Assembly (NCBI GenBank): GCA_937925645.1
Contig: CALAMB010000364.1
Coordinates: 1-10,084, forward strand
Source: an uncultured Acidobacteriota bacterium
Lineage (GTDB): Bacteria; Acidobacteriota; JAAYUB01
DNA length: 10,084 nucleotides
Reading direction: 5' to 3'
In this document: in pieces, positions 1-6,375 of the stretch
Numbering within the stretch: position 1 is the stretch's first letter
Layout of the letters: each line of letters opens with the position of its first letter
Notes under the pieces: generated by a model
The model's database searches: none
What the model was told of the DNA's origin: nothing
What the model saw: only the letters and a program-made list of their open reading frames with translations
Position numbers and translations under genes: made by a program

Positions 1-797
1 AACGCCGTGTTCACCCGGGACAGGTCCTGCGGCCGCAGCAGCAGGTGCTCGTACACGAGGATGCCGGCCAGGAGCAGGGAACCCGCCAGGCTGAACCACG
101 AGAGTTGGAACACGTAGATAAGCAAGCCCAGCGAGAAAATGGTCCCGAGATGGAGCAGGAAGCTGATGGTCAGGGCCCGGCGGATCCCGAAGCGGACCGG
201 AATGGAATAGAGCCCGAACCGGCTGTCGAAGCTGATGTCCTGGCACGCGTACAGGATGTCGAATCCGGCGACCCAGGTGACCACCACCACCGAAAGCAGC
301 AGGATCCGGGGGTCAAAGGCGCCGGTCACCGCGATCCAGCCGCCAGCCGGGGCGATGCTCAGGGCGAAGCCAAGCACCACGTGGGTCAGGGACGTGAAGC
401 GCTTGGTCAGGGAATACCCCAGGATCACCAGCAGCGCGGGGAAGGCCAGGATGAACGACAGCGGATTCAGCATGTAGGCCGCCAGCAGCATGAGCAGGGC
501 GCTGGCGACGGTGAAGCCCACCACGTACCGGCGGGAAACACGTCCCTGGGGGAGCACGCGGTTGCTGGTCCGTGGATTTTCGCGGTCGAAGGGCAGGTCC
601 GCGAGGCGGTTGAACGCCATGGCGGCGCTGCGGGCGCCCACCATGGCCATCAGGATCCACACGCAGGTGTAGGTGTCGGGAAATCGCCGCTCGGCCAGCA
701 CGGCGCCGAGAAACGCGAAGGGGAGCGCGAAGACGGTGTGTTCGATTCGGATCATCCCCAGGGTCAAGCGGAGTTGCCGGAAGAGGGCGGCGATCAT
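1..797 (-). CDS. mqnP: UbiA-family prenyltransferase, MqnP-like (3' end off the left edge)
   Basis: This is an integral membrane prenyltransferase that attaches a polyprenyl chain to an aromatic acid during quinone synthesis. The 265 residues present contain both aspartate-rich motifs of the UbiA superfamily: N63-R-x-x-D67-x-x-x-D71, followed by NPRT and N79-R, and the second motif D180-x6-D187-x3-D191 within DILYACQD. These Asp residues normally bind Mg-diphosphate. Several hydrophobic helices are visible (about 22-35, 92-110, 112-127, 137-157, 165-180, 210-230, 234-250). The N-terminal EHTVFALPFAF and the YACQD motif are closest, from memory, to the futalosine-pathway enzyme MqnP rather than to ubiquinone UbiA, but that assignment is inference. 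The ATG overlaps the ubiX stop (ATGA, 4 nt) and has no clear Shine-Dalgarno site, so translational coupling to ubiX is likely. The gene runs off the left edge around VNTA, where family members continue for a few more helices. Confidence 0.88.
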   Translation of the reverse strand, partial: MIAALFRQLRLTLGMIRIEHTVFALPFAFLGAVLAERRFPDTYTCVWILMAMVGARSAAMAFNRLADLPFDRENPRTSNRVLPQGRVSRRYVVGFTVASALLMLLAAYMLNPLSFILAFPALLVILGYSLTKRFTSLTHVVLGFALSIAPAGGWIAVTGAFDPRILLLSVVVVTWVAGFDILYACQDISFDSRFGLYSIPVRFGIRRALTISFLLHLGTIFSLGLLIYVFQLSWFSLAGSLLLAGILVYEHLLLRPQDLSRVNTA

Positions 798-1393
798 GGA
801 CGGCCAGCCCAGGCCAGGTTGTCCGGCAGGGGTAAACCCAGGACCGCCATCACGCGGGCGGAGACGGTGCCCACCAGGTCATCGACGCTTTGGGGGCGGG
901 AGTAGAACGATGGCATGGCGGGGAGGATGACCGCGCCCGCCCGGGCCGCCCGGAGCATGTTCGACAAATGGATGGTGTTGAGCGGTGTTTCCCGGGGGAC
1001 GAGCACCAGGGGGCGCCGTTCCTTGAGGCAGACGTCGGCCGCCCGGTGGATGAGGTTGCGGCTGGTTCCGGCGGCGATCTCGCCCAGCGTGGACATGGTG
1101 CACGGCGCGATCACCATGCCGTCGGTGGCGCAGGAGCCGCTGGCGATGGGCGCGAACCAGTCAGACTCTTCGAGCCAAACCGCCTTGGACAAGCCCAGCC
1201 GCTCGACGTCATCGGGTCCCGCCATGCTCCGGCCGGTTTCCATCAGGAGCACGTCCCGGCCCGGTTTTGAAACCACCAGATAGATCCGGGCCACTTCGGG
1301 GGCTCCCTCCAATCGCTGAAGCAAATCCCAGCCGTAGGCGGCGCCGCTGGCGCCGGTGATGGCCACGATGAAGGTTTTTCCAATTCCACGCAT
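794..1393 (-). CDS. ubiX: UbiX flavin prenyltransferase
   Basis: UbiX joins dimethylallyl phosphate to reduced FMN to make prenylated FMN, the cofactor of UbiD-type decarboxylases. The 199-residue product has the usual family length and motifs: the FMN-binding ITGASGAAYG (residues 12-21), VSKPGRDVL (41-49), a central APIASGS...IAPCTMSTLGEIAAG block (81-109), RETPLN (134-139), and the C-terminal ILPAMPSFYSRP with Y164 and R180, in line with residues that contact the isoprenyl phosphate in known UbiX. The ATG at 1393 is chosen because it gives the usual UbiX N-terminus just before the FMN motif and lies about 8 nt from a good -10 box. In-frame starts farther upstream (1417, 1450) would lie over or before that promoter. 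Pairing with an MqnP-like prenyltransferase suggests it serves menaquinone synthesis, where the UbiD-family decarboxylase (MqnL or UbiD) needs prenylated FMN. No UbiD homologue lies inside the window. Confidence 0.95.
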   Translation of the reverse strand: MRGIGKTFIVAITGASGAAYGWDLLQRLEGAPEVARIYLVVSKPGRDVLLMETGRSMAGPDDVERLGLSKAVWLEESDWFAPIASGSCATDGMVIAPCTMSTLGEIAAGTSRNLIHRAADVCLKERRPLVLVPRETPLNTIHLSNMLRAARAGAVILPAMPSFYSRPQSVDDLVGTVSARVMAVLGLPLPDNLAWAGRP

Positions 1394-1401
1394 ATTGGCA
1401 C

Positions 1402-1430
1402 ATTCTACAGAAATCATGTCCCGATGGCAA
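1402..1430 (-). promoter_or_regulatory. sigma70-type promoter of ubiX-mqnP, probably leaderless
   Basis: On the minus strand TTGCCA (1425-1430) is followed after exactly 17 nt by TAGAAT (1402-1407); each hexamer differs from consensus at one base. The predicted transcription start is about 7 nt beyond the -10 box, at 1395 to 1393, which is the ubiX ATG itself. No Shine-Dalgarno sequence precedes that ATG, consistent with a leaderless mRNA. Confidence 0.6.
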
Positions 1431-1536
1431 TGCGGGCCACACCAGGGCATTCCGGATGACTTGGATGCGCAGTTCGGCTCATCGGAAGCGATCAGGGGAG
1501 CATGGTTGGAAATACACCAAAATTACACCTTTTCGC

Positions 1537-1565
1537 TTGACACCCTTCGGTGCCCCTGTCATAAT
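1537..1565 (+). promoter_or_regulatory. near-consensus sigma70 promoter without a downstream gene
   Basis: TTGACA (1537-1542) is a perfect -35 box. After exactly 17 nt comes CATAAT (1560-1565), one mismatch from consensus, preceded by an extended -10 TG (1557-1558). An A/T-rich stretch at about 1508-1533 resembles an UP element. The short inverted repeat TGACA (1538-1542) / TGTCA (1557-1561) lies across the promoter and could be an operator or chance. No coding sequence follows on this strand before 2328, only the terminator at 1590-1619. Confidence 0.55.
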
Positions 1566-1571
1566 ACAAAT

Positions 1572-1619
1572 CGCCAACCATTTATTCCGATCCGGCCTCC
1601 GGGCCGGATTATTTTTTTG
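1572..1619 (+). ncRNA. candidate very short transcript between promoter and terminator
   Basis: A start near 1570-1573 and an end at the terminator T-run would give an RNA of about 45-50 nt, made of a short unpaired 5' part and the GC-rich hairpin. It belongs to no family I recognise and contains no credible small reading frame. It could be a small regulatory RNA, or a leftover leader/attenuator whose gene has been lost. It is inferred only from the spacing of promoter and terminator. Confidence 0.3.
1590..1619 (+). terminator. intrinsic terminator
   Basis: A perfect 8-bp stem (ATCCGGCC at 1590-1597 with GGCCGGAT at 1602-1609) and a TCCG tetraloop are followed by a T-rich tract (1609-1619, seven T in a row at its end). 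The polarity of the T tract makes it a plus-strand terminator. The minus-strand copy has no T-run after the stem, so it does not serve the gene ending at 1718. Confidence 0.75.
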
Positions 1620-1717
1620 TAGTGGGGCGGTCCCGCTCGGCAACCCCGATACAATGGATCACGCTCTATCCAGAATTGATCCAAACATTTCATTAAAAAG
1701 ATGATGCTGGCGTACGT
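1620..1717. other. rest of the 1394-1717 gap, with a small inverted repeat
   Basis: The gap of about 320 bases between ubiX and the minus-strand gene ending at 1718 holds the two promoters, the candidate RNA and the terminator listed separately. In the remainder I see one inverted repeat, TGGATCA (1655-1661) and TGATCCA (1677-1683), with 15 nt between the arms and no T-run on either side. It could be a weak operator or a chance match. No gene, tRNA or clear terminator for the minus-strand gene is visible here. Confidence 0.35.
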
Positions 1718-2206
1718 TCAATCTTCAAGGTGCACTGCCGCGCGCCATCCGAAGCCCCGGCGATTGTCGGTATACACCACTTCGTCCGCCTCGAGGCAGA
1801 ACAGGGAAAGCCGCGCGAGCTGAGCGGCCGGCAATCGACCGGCGCCGTGTTGGCTGGCGACAAACGATTCCGCCATGGGATATTTGGCGAGGTAGAGGCC
1901 CACTGCCTGGATCTTCTCGGTCCATACTTCCACCCGACGGACCGAGCCGGACAACTGCACGCCCCTGATTTTCAGCCAGTCGGACTCATCGGCCGAAATC
2001 GATGCGGCGGCCCGGGGGAGATCGAGCAACTGGCGGACATGCCGTGAGTCAGGGTTCGAGAAGAAGTAGAATCGACGGCCGCGATGGACGAAGTATACCG
2101 CCGCGCACCAGGGGGACTCAGCCGAAACGGTCGCCAGGTGCAGCACGGTGCAGCCGCGGAGAAACACGTCCGCTTCTTCCCGGATTATGGTCGGCGCGTG
2201 GGACAT
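1718..2206 (-). CDS. pyridoxamine 5'-phosphate oxidase-like FMN-binding split-barrel protein
   Basis: A 162-residue cytoplasmic protein with no signal peptide or membrane segment. It has the pattern of the PNPOx-like / YhbP (UPF0306) group of FMN split barrels: strand VLHLATVS (residues 21-28), SPWCAAVYFV (31-40), RFYFFSNPDSRHVRQL (45-60), AAASIS (67-72), then WLKIRGVQLSGSVRRV (77-92) and a late VVYTDNRRGFGWR (133-145). The S-x-x-S-R-H-type segment and the KIRG-x-x-x-x-G strand are usual flavin-side features. True pyridoxine oxidases are longer, so a vitamin B6 role is not implied; the substrate is unknown. I chose the ATG at 2206 because a GATGAGG-like Shine-Dalgarno lies about 10 nt upstream. 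An in-frame GTG at 2215 would sit only one base from that site. It is divergent from the peptidase gene at 2328 and appears monocistronic. Confidence 0.8.
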   Translation of the reverse strand: MSHAPTIIREEADVFLRGCTVLHLATVSAESPWCAAVYFVHRGRRFYFFSNPDSRHVRQLLDLPRAAASISADESDWLKIRGVQLSGSVRRVEVWTEKIQAVGLYLAKYPMAESFVASQHGAGRLPAAQLARLSLFCLEADEVVYTDNRRGFGWRAAVHLED

Positions 2207-2327
2207 CGTCGGCACGCCTCATCCGCCACGACAATTGCAATCGTTCGGGCCGCGCCCCGCGTACGGCCGGGCTGTACAACGATCCGAATCTGTTATATCT
2301 TACTAGAAACCTTTCCCTGGAGGAATC

Positions 2328-3719
2328 ATGTTTGACGCTCGGGTGTATGCCAACCGCCGGAACGCGCTGCGGCAACTCATGAACGGTTCGTGGATCCTGA
2401 TCCTGGGCCACGACGAGGCGCCGCGCAATTACGTGGACAATCCCTACCCCTACCGCCAAAACAGCCACTTTCTATACTTTGCCGGTCACGCGATTCCCAA
2501 CATGGCGTTGCTCATGACTCCGGATGAGGACATCCTGTTCGGCTACAAGCAGACGGTGGCTGATATCGTCTGGAGCGGCCCGTTGCCGACCTTGGAATCA
2601 TTGGGCGAGGCGGTGGGCATCCACCGGGTGGAAGACATCGAATCGCTGGAACAGTTTCTCATCGCGTTCCGGGGCGGCGCCCAAACGCTGCACTACCTGC
2701 CGCCGTACCGCGGCGACCACCTGTTGAAACTGGCCGACCTGCTGCATCTGAGCGCCCAGGAGACCCGCCAGAACGCCAGCGAGGCGTTGAAGCGCGCCGT
2801 GGTGGAAATCCGGCTGACCAAGGGAGCCGAAGAGATTGCCGAGATCGAGCGCGCGGTCGAGGTGAGCTTCCACATGTACGCGGCGGCGGCGAAGGCCATC
2901 GCTCCGGGGCGCACCGAGTTTGAGGTCATGGCGGCCATGCATGACGCGGCGATGAGCCGCGGGATGCAGCTGTCCTTTCCGCCCATCGTGACCGTCCATG
3001 GCGAGGTGCTGCACAACCACGCGTATCACAACGAGATTCCCGCCCAGGGGATGATCCTGATGGACACCGGCGCCGAGACGGCCGCCGGCTACGCCAGCGA
3101 CATCACCCGGACCTTTCCCGTCACGGGCGCCTTCGACTCGCGGCAACGGGAGATCTACGAGATCGTTCTGGCGGCCAACGAGCGGGCCACCCGGATGTGC
3201 CGGCCCGACGTGGCGTTCCGCGACGTCCACCTGGAGGCGGCGCGCGTGATCACGGAGGGGCTGGTGGCGGTGGGGCTGATGCGGGGCGACGTGCCGCAGG
3301 CGGTGGCCGCCGGCGCCCACGCCATGTTCTTCCCCCACGGGCTGGGACACATGCTGGGCCTGGACGTGCACGACATGGAGGACCTGGGCGACCTCGTGGG
3401 GTACGGTCCCGACAGCCGGCGCTCCGAGCAGTTCGGACTGGGCTACCTCCGGATGATCCGTCCGCTTCGGCCCGGCTACTGCATCACCATCGAGCCGGGA
3501 ATCTACTTCATCCCCGCGCTGGTGGAGCAGTGGCGCGCCGAAAACCGCCACGCCGACTTCATCAACTATGACAAGGTGGCGCAATACCTGGGACTGGGCG
3601 GATTCCGCGTCGAGGACGACGTGTTGATCACCGCGGACGGCGCCCGGGTGATGGGCCGGCCCATTCCGAAGGCCGTCGCCGACGTTGAAGCCCTCATGGC
3701 GGGCAACTACCCGGTGTAG
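2328..3719 (+). CDS. M24B metallopeptidase, Xaa-Pro dipeptidase/aminopeptidase (prolidase-like)
   Basis: A 463-residue cytoplasmic peptidase that should cleave peptides with proline in the second position. The N-terminal creatinase-N/AMP_N domain (about 1-140) includes YRQNSHFLYFAGHAIPNMAL (43-62). The C-terminal pita-bread domain (about 165-450) has all five dimetal ligands: D246 (MDTGAE), D258 (SDITRTFPV), H341 (HGLGHMLGLDVHD), E389 (TIEPGIYF) and E429 (RVEDDVLIT). The supporting histidines H229, H231, H234 and H348 are also present. The C-terminal insertion after TIEPGIYF, the GGFRVEDDVLIT strand and the ending VADVEALMAG look more like eukaryotic-type prolidase (PEPD) than short bacterial PepQ; this comparison is from memory. 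The start is supported by GGAGG (2319-2323) 4 nt before the ATG. Upstream, TGTACA-N17-TATCTT (about 2274-2302) is only a weak promoter match. The gene stands alone and converges on the gene ending at 4024. Confidence 0.92.
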   Translation: MFDARVYANRRNALRQLMNGSWILILGHDEAPRNYVDNPYPYRQNSHFLYFAGHAIPNMALLMTPDEDILFGYKQTVADIVWSGPLPTLESLGEAVGIHRVEDIESLEQFLIAFRGGAQTLHYLPPYRGDHLLKLADLLHLSAQETRQNASEALKRAVVEIRLTKGAEEIAEIERAVEVSFHMYAAAAKAIAPGRTEFEVMAAMHDAAMSRGMQLSFPPIVTVHGEVLHNHAYHNEIPAQGMILMDTGAETAAGYASDITRTFPVTGAFDSRQREIYEIVLAANERATRMCRPDVAFRDVHLEAARVITEGLVAVGLMRGDVPQAVAAGAHAMFFPHGLGHMLGLDVHDMEDLGDLVGYGPDSRRSEQFGLGYLRMIRPLRPGYCITIEPGIYFIPALVEQWRAENRHADFINYDKVAQYLGLGGFRVEDDVLITADGARVMGRPIPKAVADVEALMAGNYPV

Positions 3720-3753
3720 GCAGTCGTAAGCTGGATGAGGGGAGTTGCAGCAG

Positions 3754-3816
3754 GGGTCTGGGACTTGGGGGCTGGGATCTGGGACCTGGGACCTGGGGGC
3801 TGGGACCTGGGATTTG
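3754..3816 (+). repeat. tandem heptamer array, nine units, G-rich on the plus strand
   Basis: Nine uninterrupted 7-nt units with consensus GGACCTG: GGGTCTG, GGACTTG, GGGGCTG, GGATCTG, GGACCTG twice, GGGGCTG, GGACCTG, GGATTTG. Each junction makes a run of at least three G, giving about nine G-runs with short spacers, a strong G-quadruplex pattern. It starts 34 nt after the peptidase stop codon. The 144 bases that follow (3817-3960), up to the second array, show no gene, promoter or terminator that I can support. Confidence 0.88.
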
Positions 3817-3960
3817 AAAACGAGGGCTCTATTCCAGGGCAGTGGATCGCCCGCAGTTGACCCTCAACAACCCGGGCAGTCCCCAGCCGACACATTGGAG
3901 GTCGGTTCTATTCGCGATGAACAATCAAAACCAATAGTGTAAATTCCTAAGGTTCTGTAC

Positions 3961-4023
3961 CCAGAACCCAGGACCCAGGTCCCAGGACCTAGGTCCCGTA
4001 ACCTGGGTCCCGGCACCCAGCAC
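3961..4023 (-). repeat. tandem heptamer array, nine units, inverted relative to the first
   Basis: On the plus strand this reads as nine 7-nt units: CCAGAAC, CCAGGAC, CCAGGTC, CCAGGAC, CTAGGTC, CCGTAAC, CTGGGTC, CCGGCAC, CCAGCAC. It is the same kind of element as the array at 3754-3816 but in opposite orientation, with the same unit count and the same 63-nt length. It abuts the stop codon (4024-4026) of the minus-strand trans-sulfuration gene. Units such as GGACC and GGTCC are mutually complementary, so it can also form small local hairpins. Its units are more diverged than those of the first array. Confidence 0.82.
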
Positions 4024-5208
4024 CTAAACCTTCTCCAGCGCCTGCTCCAGATCGGCCTGCAGATCCTCGACATCTTCAATACCCACCGAGTAGCGCACCA
4101 GGCCGTCGGTGATGTCCGCAGCGAGCCGCGACTCGCGGGACATGCCCGCGTGGGTCATGGAGGCGGGGTGCTGGATCAGGGTTTCCACGCCGCCCAGCGA
4201 GACGGCCAGGATGGCGAGATGGACGTTGTCCATGAGCCGGCGGCCGGCCTCGTACCCTCCCTTGAGCTCGAAGCTGATCATGGAGCCGAAGCCCCGCATC
4301 TGTCGCTTCACCAGCTCGTGCTGGGGATGGGATTCCAGCCCGATGTACTTGACCCAGGCCACCTTGGGGTGGCGCTCCAGCCAGCGGGCGACCTGCATGG
4401 CGTTGGTTTGGGCCCGATCGACACGCAACGACAGGGTCTTCAGGCCGCGCAGCACCAGGTAGGCCTGGTGGGGATCCATGTTGCAGCCGATGTTCACCAT
4501 GAGGGGGCGGATGCGGCGGTACATCTCCTCGGTGCGGGTGACGATGATGCCGCCCACCACGTCGGCGTGGCCGTTGAGAAACTTGGTCACCGAGTGGAAG
4601 ACCACGTCGGCCCCCAGTTCCAGCGGCCGCTGCAGGTACGGGGTGGCGAACGTGTTGTCCACCACCAGGACGGCGCCGCGGGCATGAGCCAGCTCGGCCA
4701 TGGCGGTCAGATCGGTGACCTGCATGGTGGGGTTGGACGGCGTTTCCACATACAGCACGCGGGTTTCGGGACAAAAGGCCTGTGTGACTTTTTCGATGTC
4801 GGACGTGTCGACGAAATCCGCCGTCACGCCGAATCGGGTGAAGTGTTTTTCCACGATCAGCCGGGAAGGGCCGTAGACCGAAGCGGTGCTCACCACATGG
4901 GCGTCCTGGGCCAGCAGCGCCATGTAGATGGTGGACACCGCGCCCATTCCGGAACTGGTGGCGATGCCGTCGAAGCCTCCCTCCATTTCGGCCACGGTGC
5001 GCTCCAGGGCCCGGATGGTGGGGTTGGCGATCCGAGTGTAGATAAAGCCGTCCGAATCGCCGGCGAACAGGGAAGCGCCATGGGCGGCATTTTTGAATGC
5101 GAAGGTGGAACTGAGATAGATGGGCACGTTCACCGCGCCCAACGGGTCCTCGTGATGGCCGCCGTGAACCTGCAGCGTATTGAAGCCATGCTTCGGATTG
5201 GAATCCAT
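4024..5208 (-). CDS. PLP-dependent trans-sulfuration enzyme (cystathionine gamma-synthase/lyase family)
   Basis: A 394-residue fold-type I PLP enzyme of the Cys/Met metabolism family, which makes or breaks C-S bonds in cystathionine, homocysteine or methionine. Visible motifs: substrate/phosphate loop Y58-T-R-I-A-N-P-T, phosphate-binding SSGMG (85-89), E155-TPSNP, cofactor-nitrogen aspartate D184 (VVDNTFATP), Schiff-base K209 in [16 protein letters not shown], and the late [17 protein letters not shown] (337-353). The residue after Y112-G113 is proline, where classical methionine gamma-lyase has cysteine, so a pure methionine gamma-lyase role is less likely. Synthase (MetB), lyase (CGL) and O-acetylhomoserine activities cannot be separated from sequence alone. 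The ATG at 5208 is chosen because GGAGG (5213-5217) lies 4 nt upstream and the usual family N-terminus begins there. A longer in-frame start at 5301 would overlap the promoter and leader. The gene appears to be monocistronic. Confidence 0.9.
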   Translation of the reverse strand: MDSNPKHGFNTLQVHGGHHEDPLGAVNVPIYLSSTFAFKNAAHGASLFAGDSDGFIYTRIANPTIRALERTVAEMEGGFDGIATSSGMGAVSTIYMALLAQDAHVVSTASVYGPSRLIVEKHFTRFGVTADFVDTSDIEKVTQAFCPETRVLYVETPSNPTMQVTDLTAMAELAHARGAVLVVDNTFATPYLQRPLELGADVVFHSVTKFLNGHADVVGGIIVTRTEEMYRRIRPLMVNIGCNMDPHQAYLVLRGLKTLSLRVDRAQTNAMQVARWLERHPKVAWVKYIGLESHPQHELVKRQMRGFGSMISFELKGGYEAGRRLMDNVHLAILAVSLGGVETLIQHPASMTHAGMSRESRLAADITDGLVRYSVGIEDVEDLQADLEQALEKV

Positions 5209-5224
5209 GTCGCCTCCGGGAATT

Positions 5225-5243
5225 GCCGGCGGAGAGCCGGCGG
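5225..5243 (-). promoter_or_regulatory. leader hairpin just upstream of the trans-sulfuration gene RBS
   Basis: GCCGGC (5225-5230) and GCCGGC (5236-5241) form a 6-bp stem with a 5-nt loop; the same stretch is also an 8-bp direct repeat (GCCGGCGG at 5225-5232 and 5236-5243). It lies within the predicted 40-nt leader, 7 nt upstream of the Shine-Dalgarno site. In the mRNA, CUCCG from the loop and right arm can instead pair with CGGAG of the ribosome binding site, so two exclusive folds are possible. The regulatory role is a guess. Confidence 0.4.
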
Positions 5244-5255
5244 GATTAAAAGGGA

Positions 5256-5284
5256 AGTGTATCATTACACTACCGGTCTGCCAA
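5256..5284 (-). promoter_or_regulatory. promoter of the trans-sulfuration gene with a palindrome over the -10 box
   Basis: On the minus strand TTGGCA (5279-5284, one mismatch) is followed after 17 nt by TACACT (5256-5261, two mismatches), preceded by an extended -10 TG. Predicted start is near 5249, giving a leader of about 40 nt. A perfect inverted repeat AGTGTA-TCAT-TACACT (5256-5271) exactly covers the -10 box and part of the spacer, the classic position for a repressor operator. The regulator is not encoded in the window. Confidence 0.55.
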
Positions 5285-5369
5285 GGAATAAACAGGAGCA
5301 TTCCGGTTTATTACCGCCGCGCGAGCTCTTTTGAAACCGTCCGGTGCGGTATGAATCCAAAATGAAGTT

Positions 5370-5378
5370 TGGTAGAAT
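5370..5378 (+). promoter_or_regulatory. extended -10 element, probable promoter of the DUF2911 gene
   Basis: TGGTAGAAT contains an extended -10 TG and a TAGAAT hexamer with one mismatch. The -35 region 17 nt upstream is poor, as expected for extended -10 promoters. The start would be near 5385, giving a leader of about 115 nt before the ATG at 5501, in which I see no clear riboswitch or other structure. Confidence 0.4.
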
Positions 5379-5500
5379 ACGCACAACATCCGGGGAAGAT
5401 TTGAACACCGCGGCCGAGCGACAGCCCGAATGGGGAAGATGACACGCACGTGGCTGGACCGAACCCGCGGCAACTCCCGCCGGATTTTTCAGGAGGCAAC

Positions 5501-6346
5501 ATGAACATGATCAGACTGGTTTCGATGGCGCTGCTGGCGGTCCTGCTGGCGGCGGTTCCCCTTCAAGCCCAGGGGCTGGAAGTGCCCCGGGTGAGTCCCA
5601 AGGCCGTGGTCACCCAGACCATCGGCACCACGACCGTAACCGTCACCTACAGCCGCCCCGGCGTCAAGGAGCGGGCCATCTGGGGCGGGCTGGTTCCCTA
5701 TAACGAGGTGTGGCGCACCGGTGCCAACGAGGCCACCACTCTGACCATCAGCGACCCCGTCAAGGTGGAAGGGCAGGAGCTGGCGGCCGGCACGTACGCT
5801 CTGGCGACCATTCCCGGCGCCGACGAGTGGACGGTCATCGTCAACAAGAACACCGCCATGTGGGGCACCATGGGCTACAAGCAGGAGGAAGATGTCCTGC
5901 GGGTGAAGGTCAAGCCGGTCGCCGCGGCGCACACCGAATGGCTGCGGTTCACGTTCGCCGACCTCACGGCGGATTCCGCCACCCTGATGCTGCAGTGGGA
6001 GAAGGTGGGCGTCCCCGTCAAGCTCAGCGTGGACACCGCCGGCAAGTTCCTGAACCAGGCGCGCCGGACGATGGCCCGCTACTGGACGGAGCCTTACCGG
6101 GCGGCCTTGTTCTGCCTGGATCACGACATCAATCTCGATGAGGCGCTCAAGTGGATCAACTCATCTGTGGCCATCCAGGAGACCTACTACAACCTGGTGG
6201 TGAAGGCGCGCATCCTGGCCAAGCAGGGCCAGAAGGCCAACGCCATCCAGACCATGGAGCAGGCGCTGACTCTGGGCCGCAAGATGGAGCAGCCCCCCTT
6301 CAACCTGAAGGACATGGAAGGTCTGCTGGCGGAGTGGAATAAGTAG
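5501..6346 (+). CDS. secreted DUF2911 domain protein with helical C-terminal region
   Basis: A 281-residue exported protein of unknown function. Residues 1-23 form a signal peptide (a short basic start, then the hydrophobic stretch MALLAVLLAAVPLQA), with likely cleavage before about residue 24. Residues about 30-178 match the DUF2911 pattern: TVTVTYSRPGVKERAIWGG (45-63), LVPYNEVWRTGANEATTL (64-81), LAAGTYALATIPG (94-106), WTVIVNK (110-116), and a closing strand ending in VPVKLSVDT. Residues about 185-281 are helical and resemble one or two TPR-like hairpins (LDEALKWINSSVAI; NAIQTMEQALTLGRK). DUF2911 proteins are common in Bacteroidota and Acidobacteriota and are usually exported; no reaction is established that I know of. 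The start is set by AGGAGG (5491-5496), 4 nt before the ATG, and by the signal peptide that follows; an upstream in-frame GTG at 5450 lacks both. The gene has its own terminator and is monocistronic. Confidence 0.9.
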   Translation: MNMIRLVSMALLAVLLAAVPLQAQGLEVPRVSPKAVVTQTIGTTTVTVTYSRPGVKERAIWGGLVPYNEVWRTGANEATTLTISDPVKVEGQELAAGTYALATIPGADEWTVIVNKNTAMWGTMGYKQEEDVLRVKVKPVAAAHTEWLRFTFADLTADSATLMLQWEKVGVPVKLSVDTAGKFLNQARRTMARYWTEPYRAALFCLDHDINLDEALKWINSSVAIQETYYNLVVKARILAKQGQKANAIQTMEQALTLGRKMEQPPFNLKDMEGLLAEWNK

Positions 6347-6375
6347 CCCCGCCAACGTTCGATCACGACATGTGG

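Noticed and set aside
45..905. Long plus-strand open frame antisense to the prenyltransferase and ubiX
   Set aside because: Its protein is Gly/His/Gln/Glu-rich with no domain pattern, and it mirrors the codon bias of the well-supported minus-strand genes.
1456..1704. Possible 82-residue plus-strand gene in the gap after ubiX
   Set aside because: No ribosome site, no domain pattern, and it would span its own promoter and an intrinsic terminator.
2598..3584. 328-residue minus-strand open frame inside the M24 peptidase gene
   Set aside because: Low-complexity His/Val/Gly composition, and the opposite strand carries a complete peptidase with all metal ligands.
3754..4023. Heptamer arrays as a CRISPR array
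   Set aside because: Units are 7 nt and directly contiguous with no spacers; no cas genes are near.
4024..5208. Methionine gamma-lyase as the name for the PLP enzyme
   Set aside because: The family cysteine after the Y-G motif is replaced by proline, so only the broader family is called.
4150..5334. 394-residue plus-strand open frame antisense to the trans-sulfuration gene
   Set aside because: His/Gly/Val-rich without recognisable motifs; the minus strand encodes an intact PLP enzyme.
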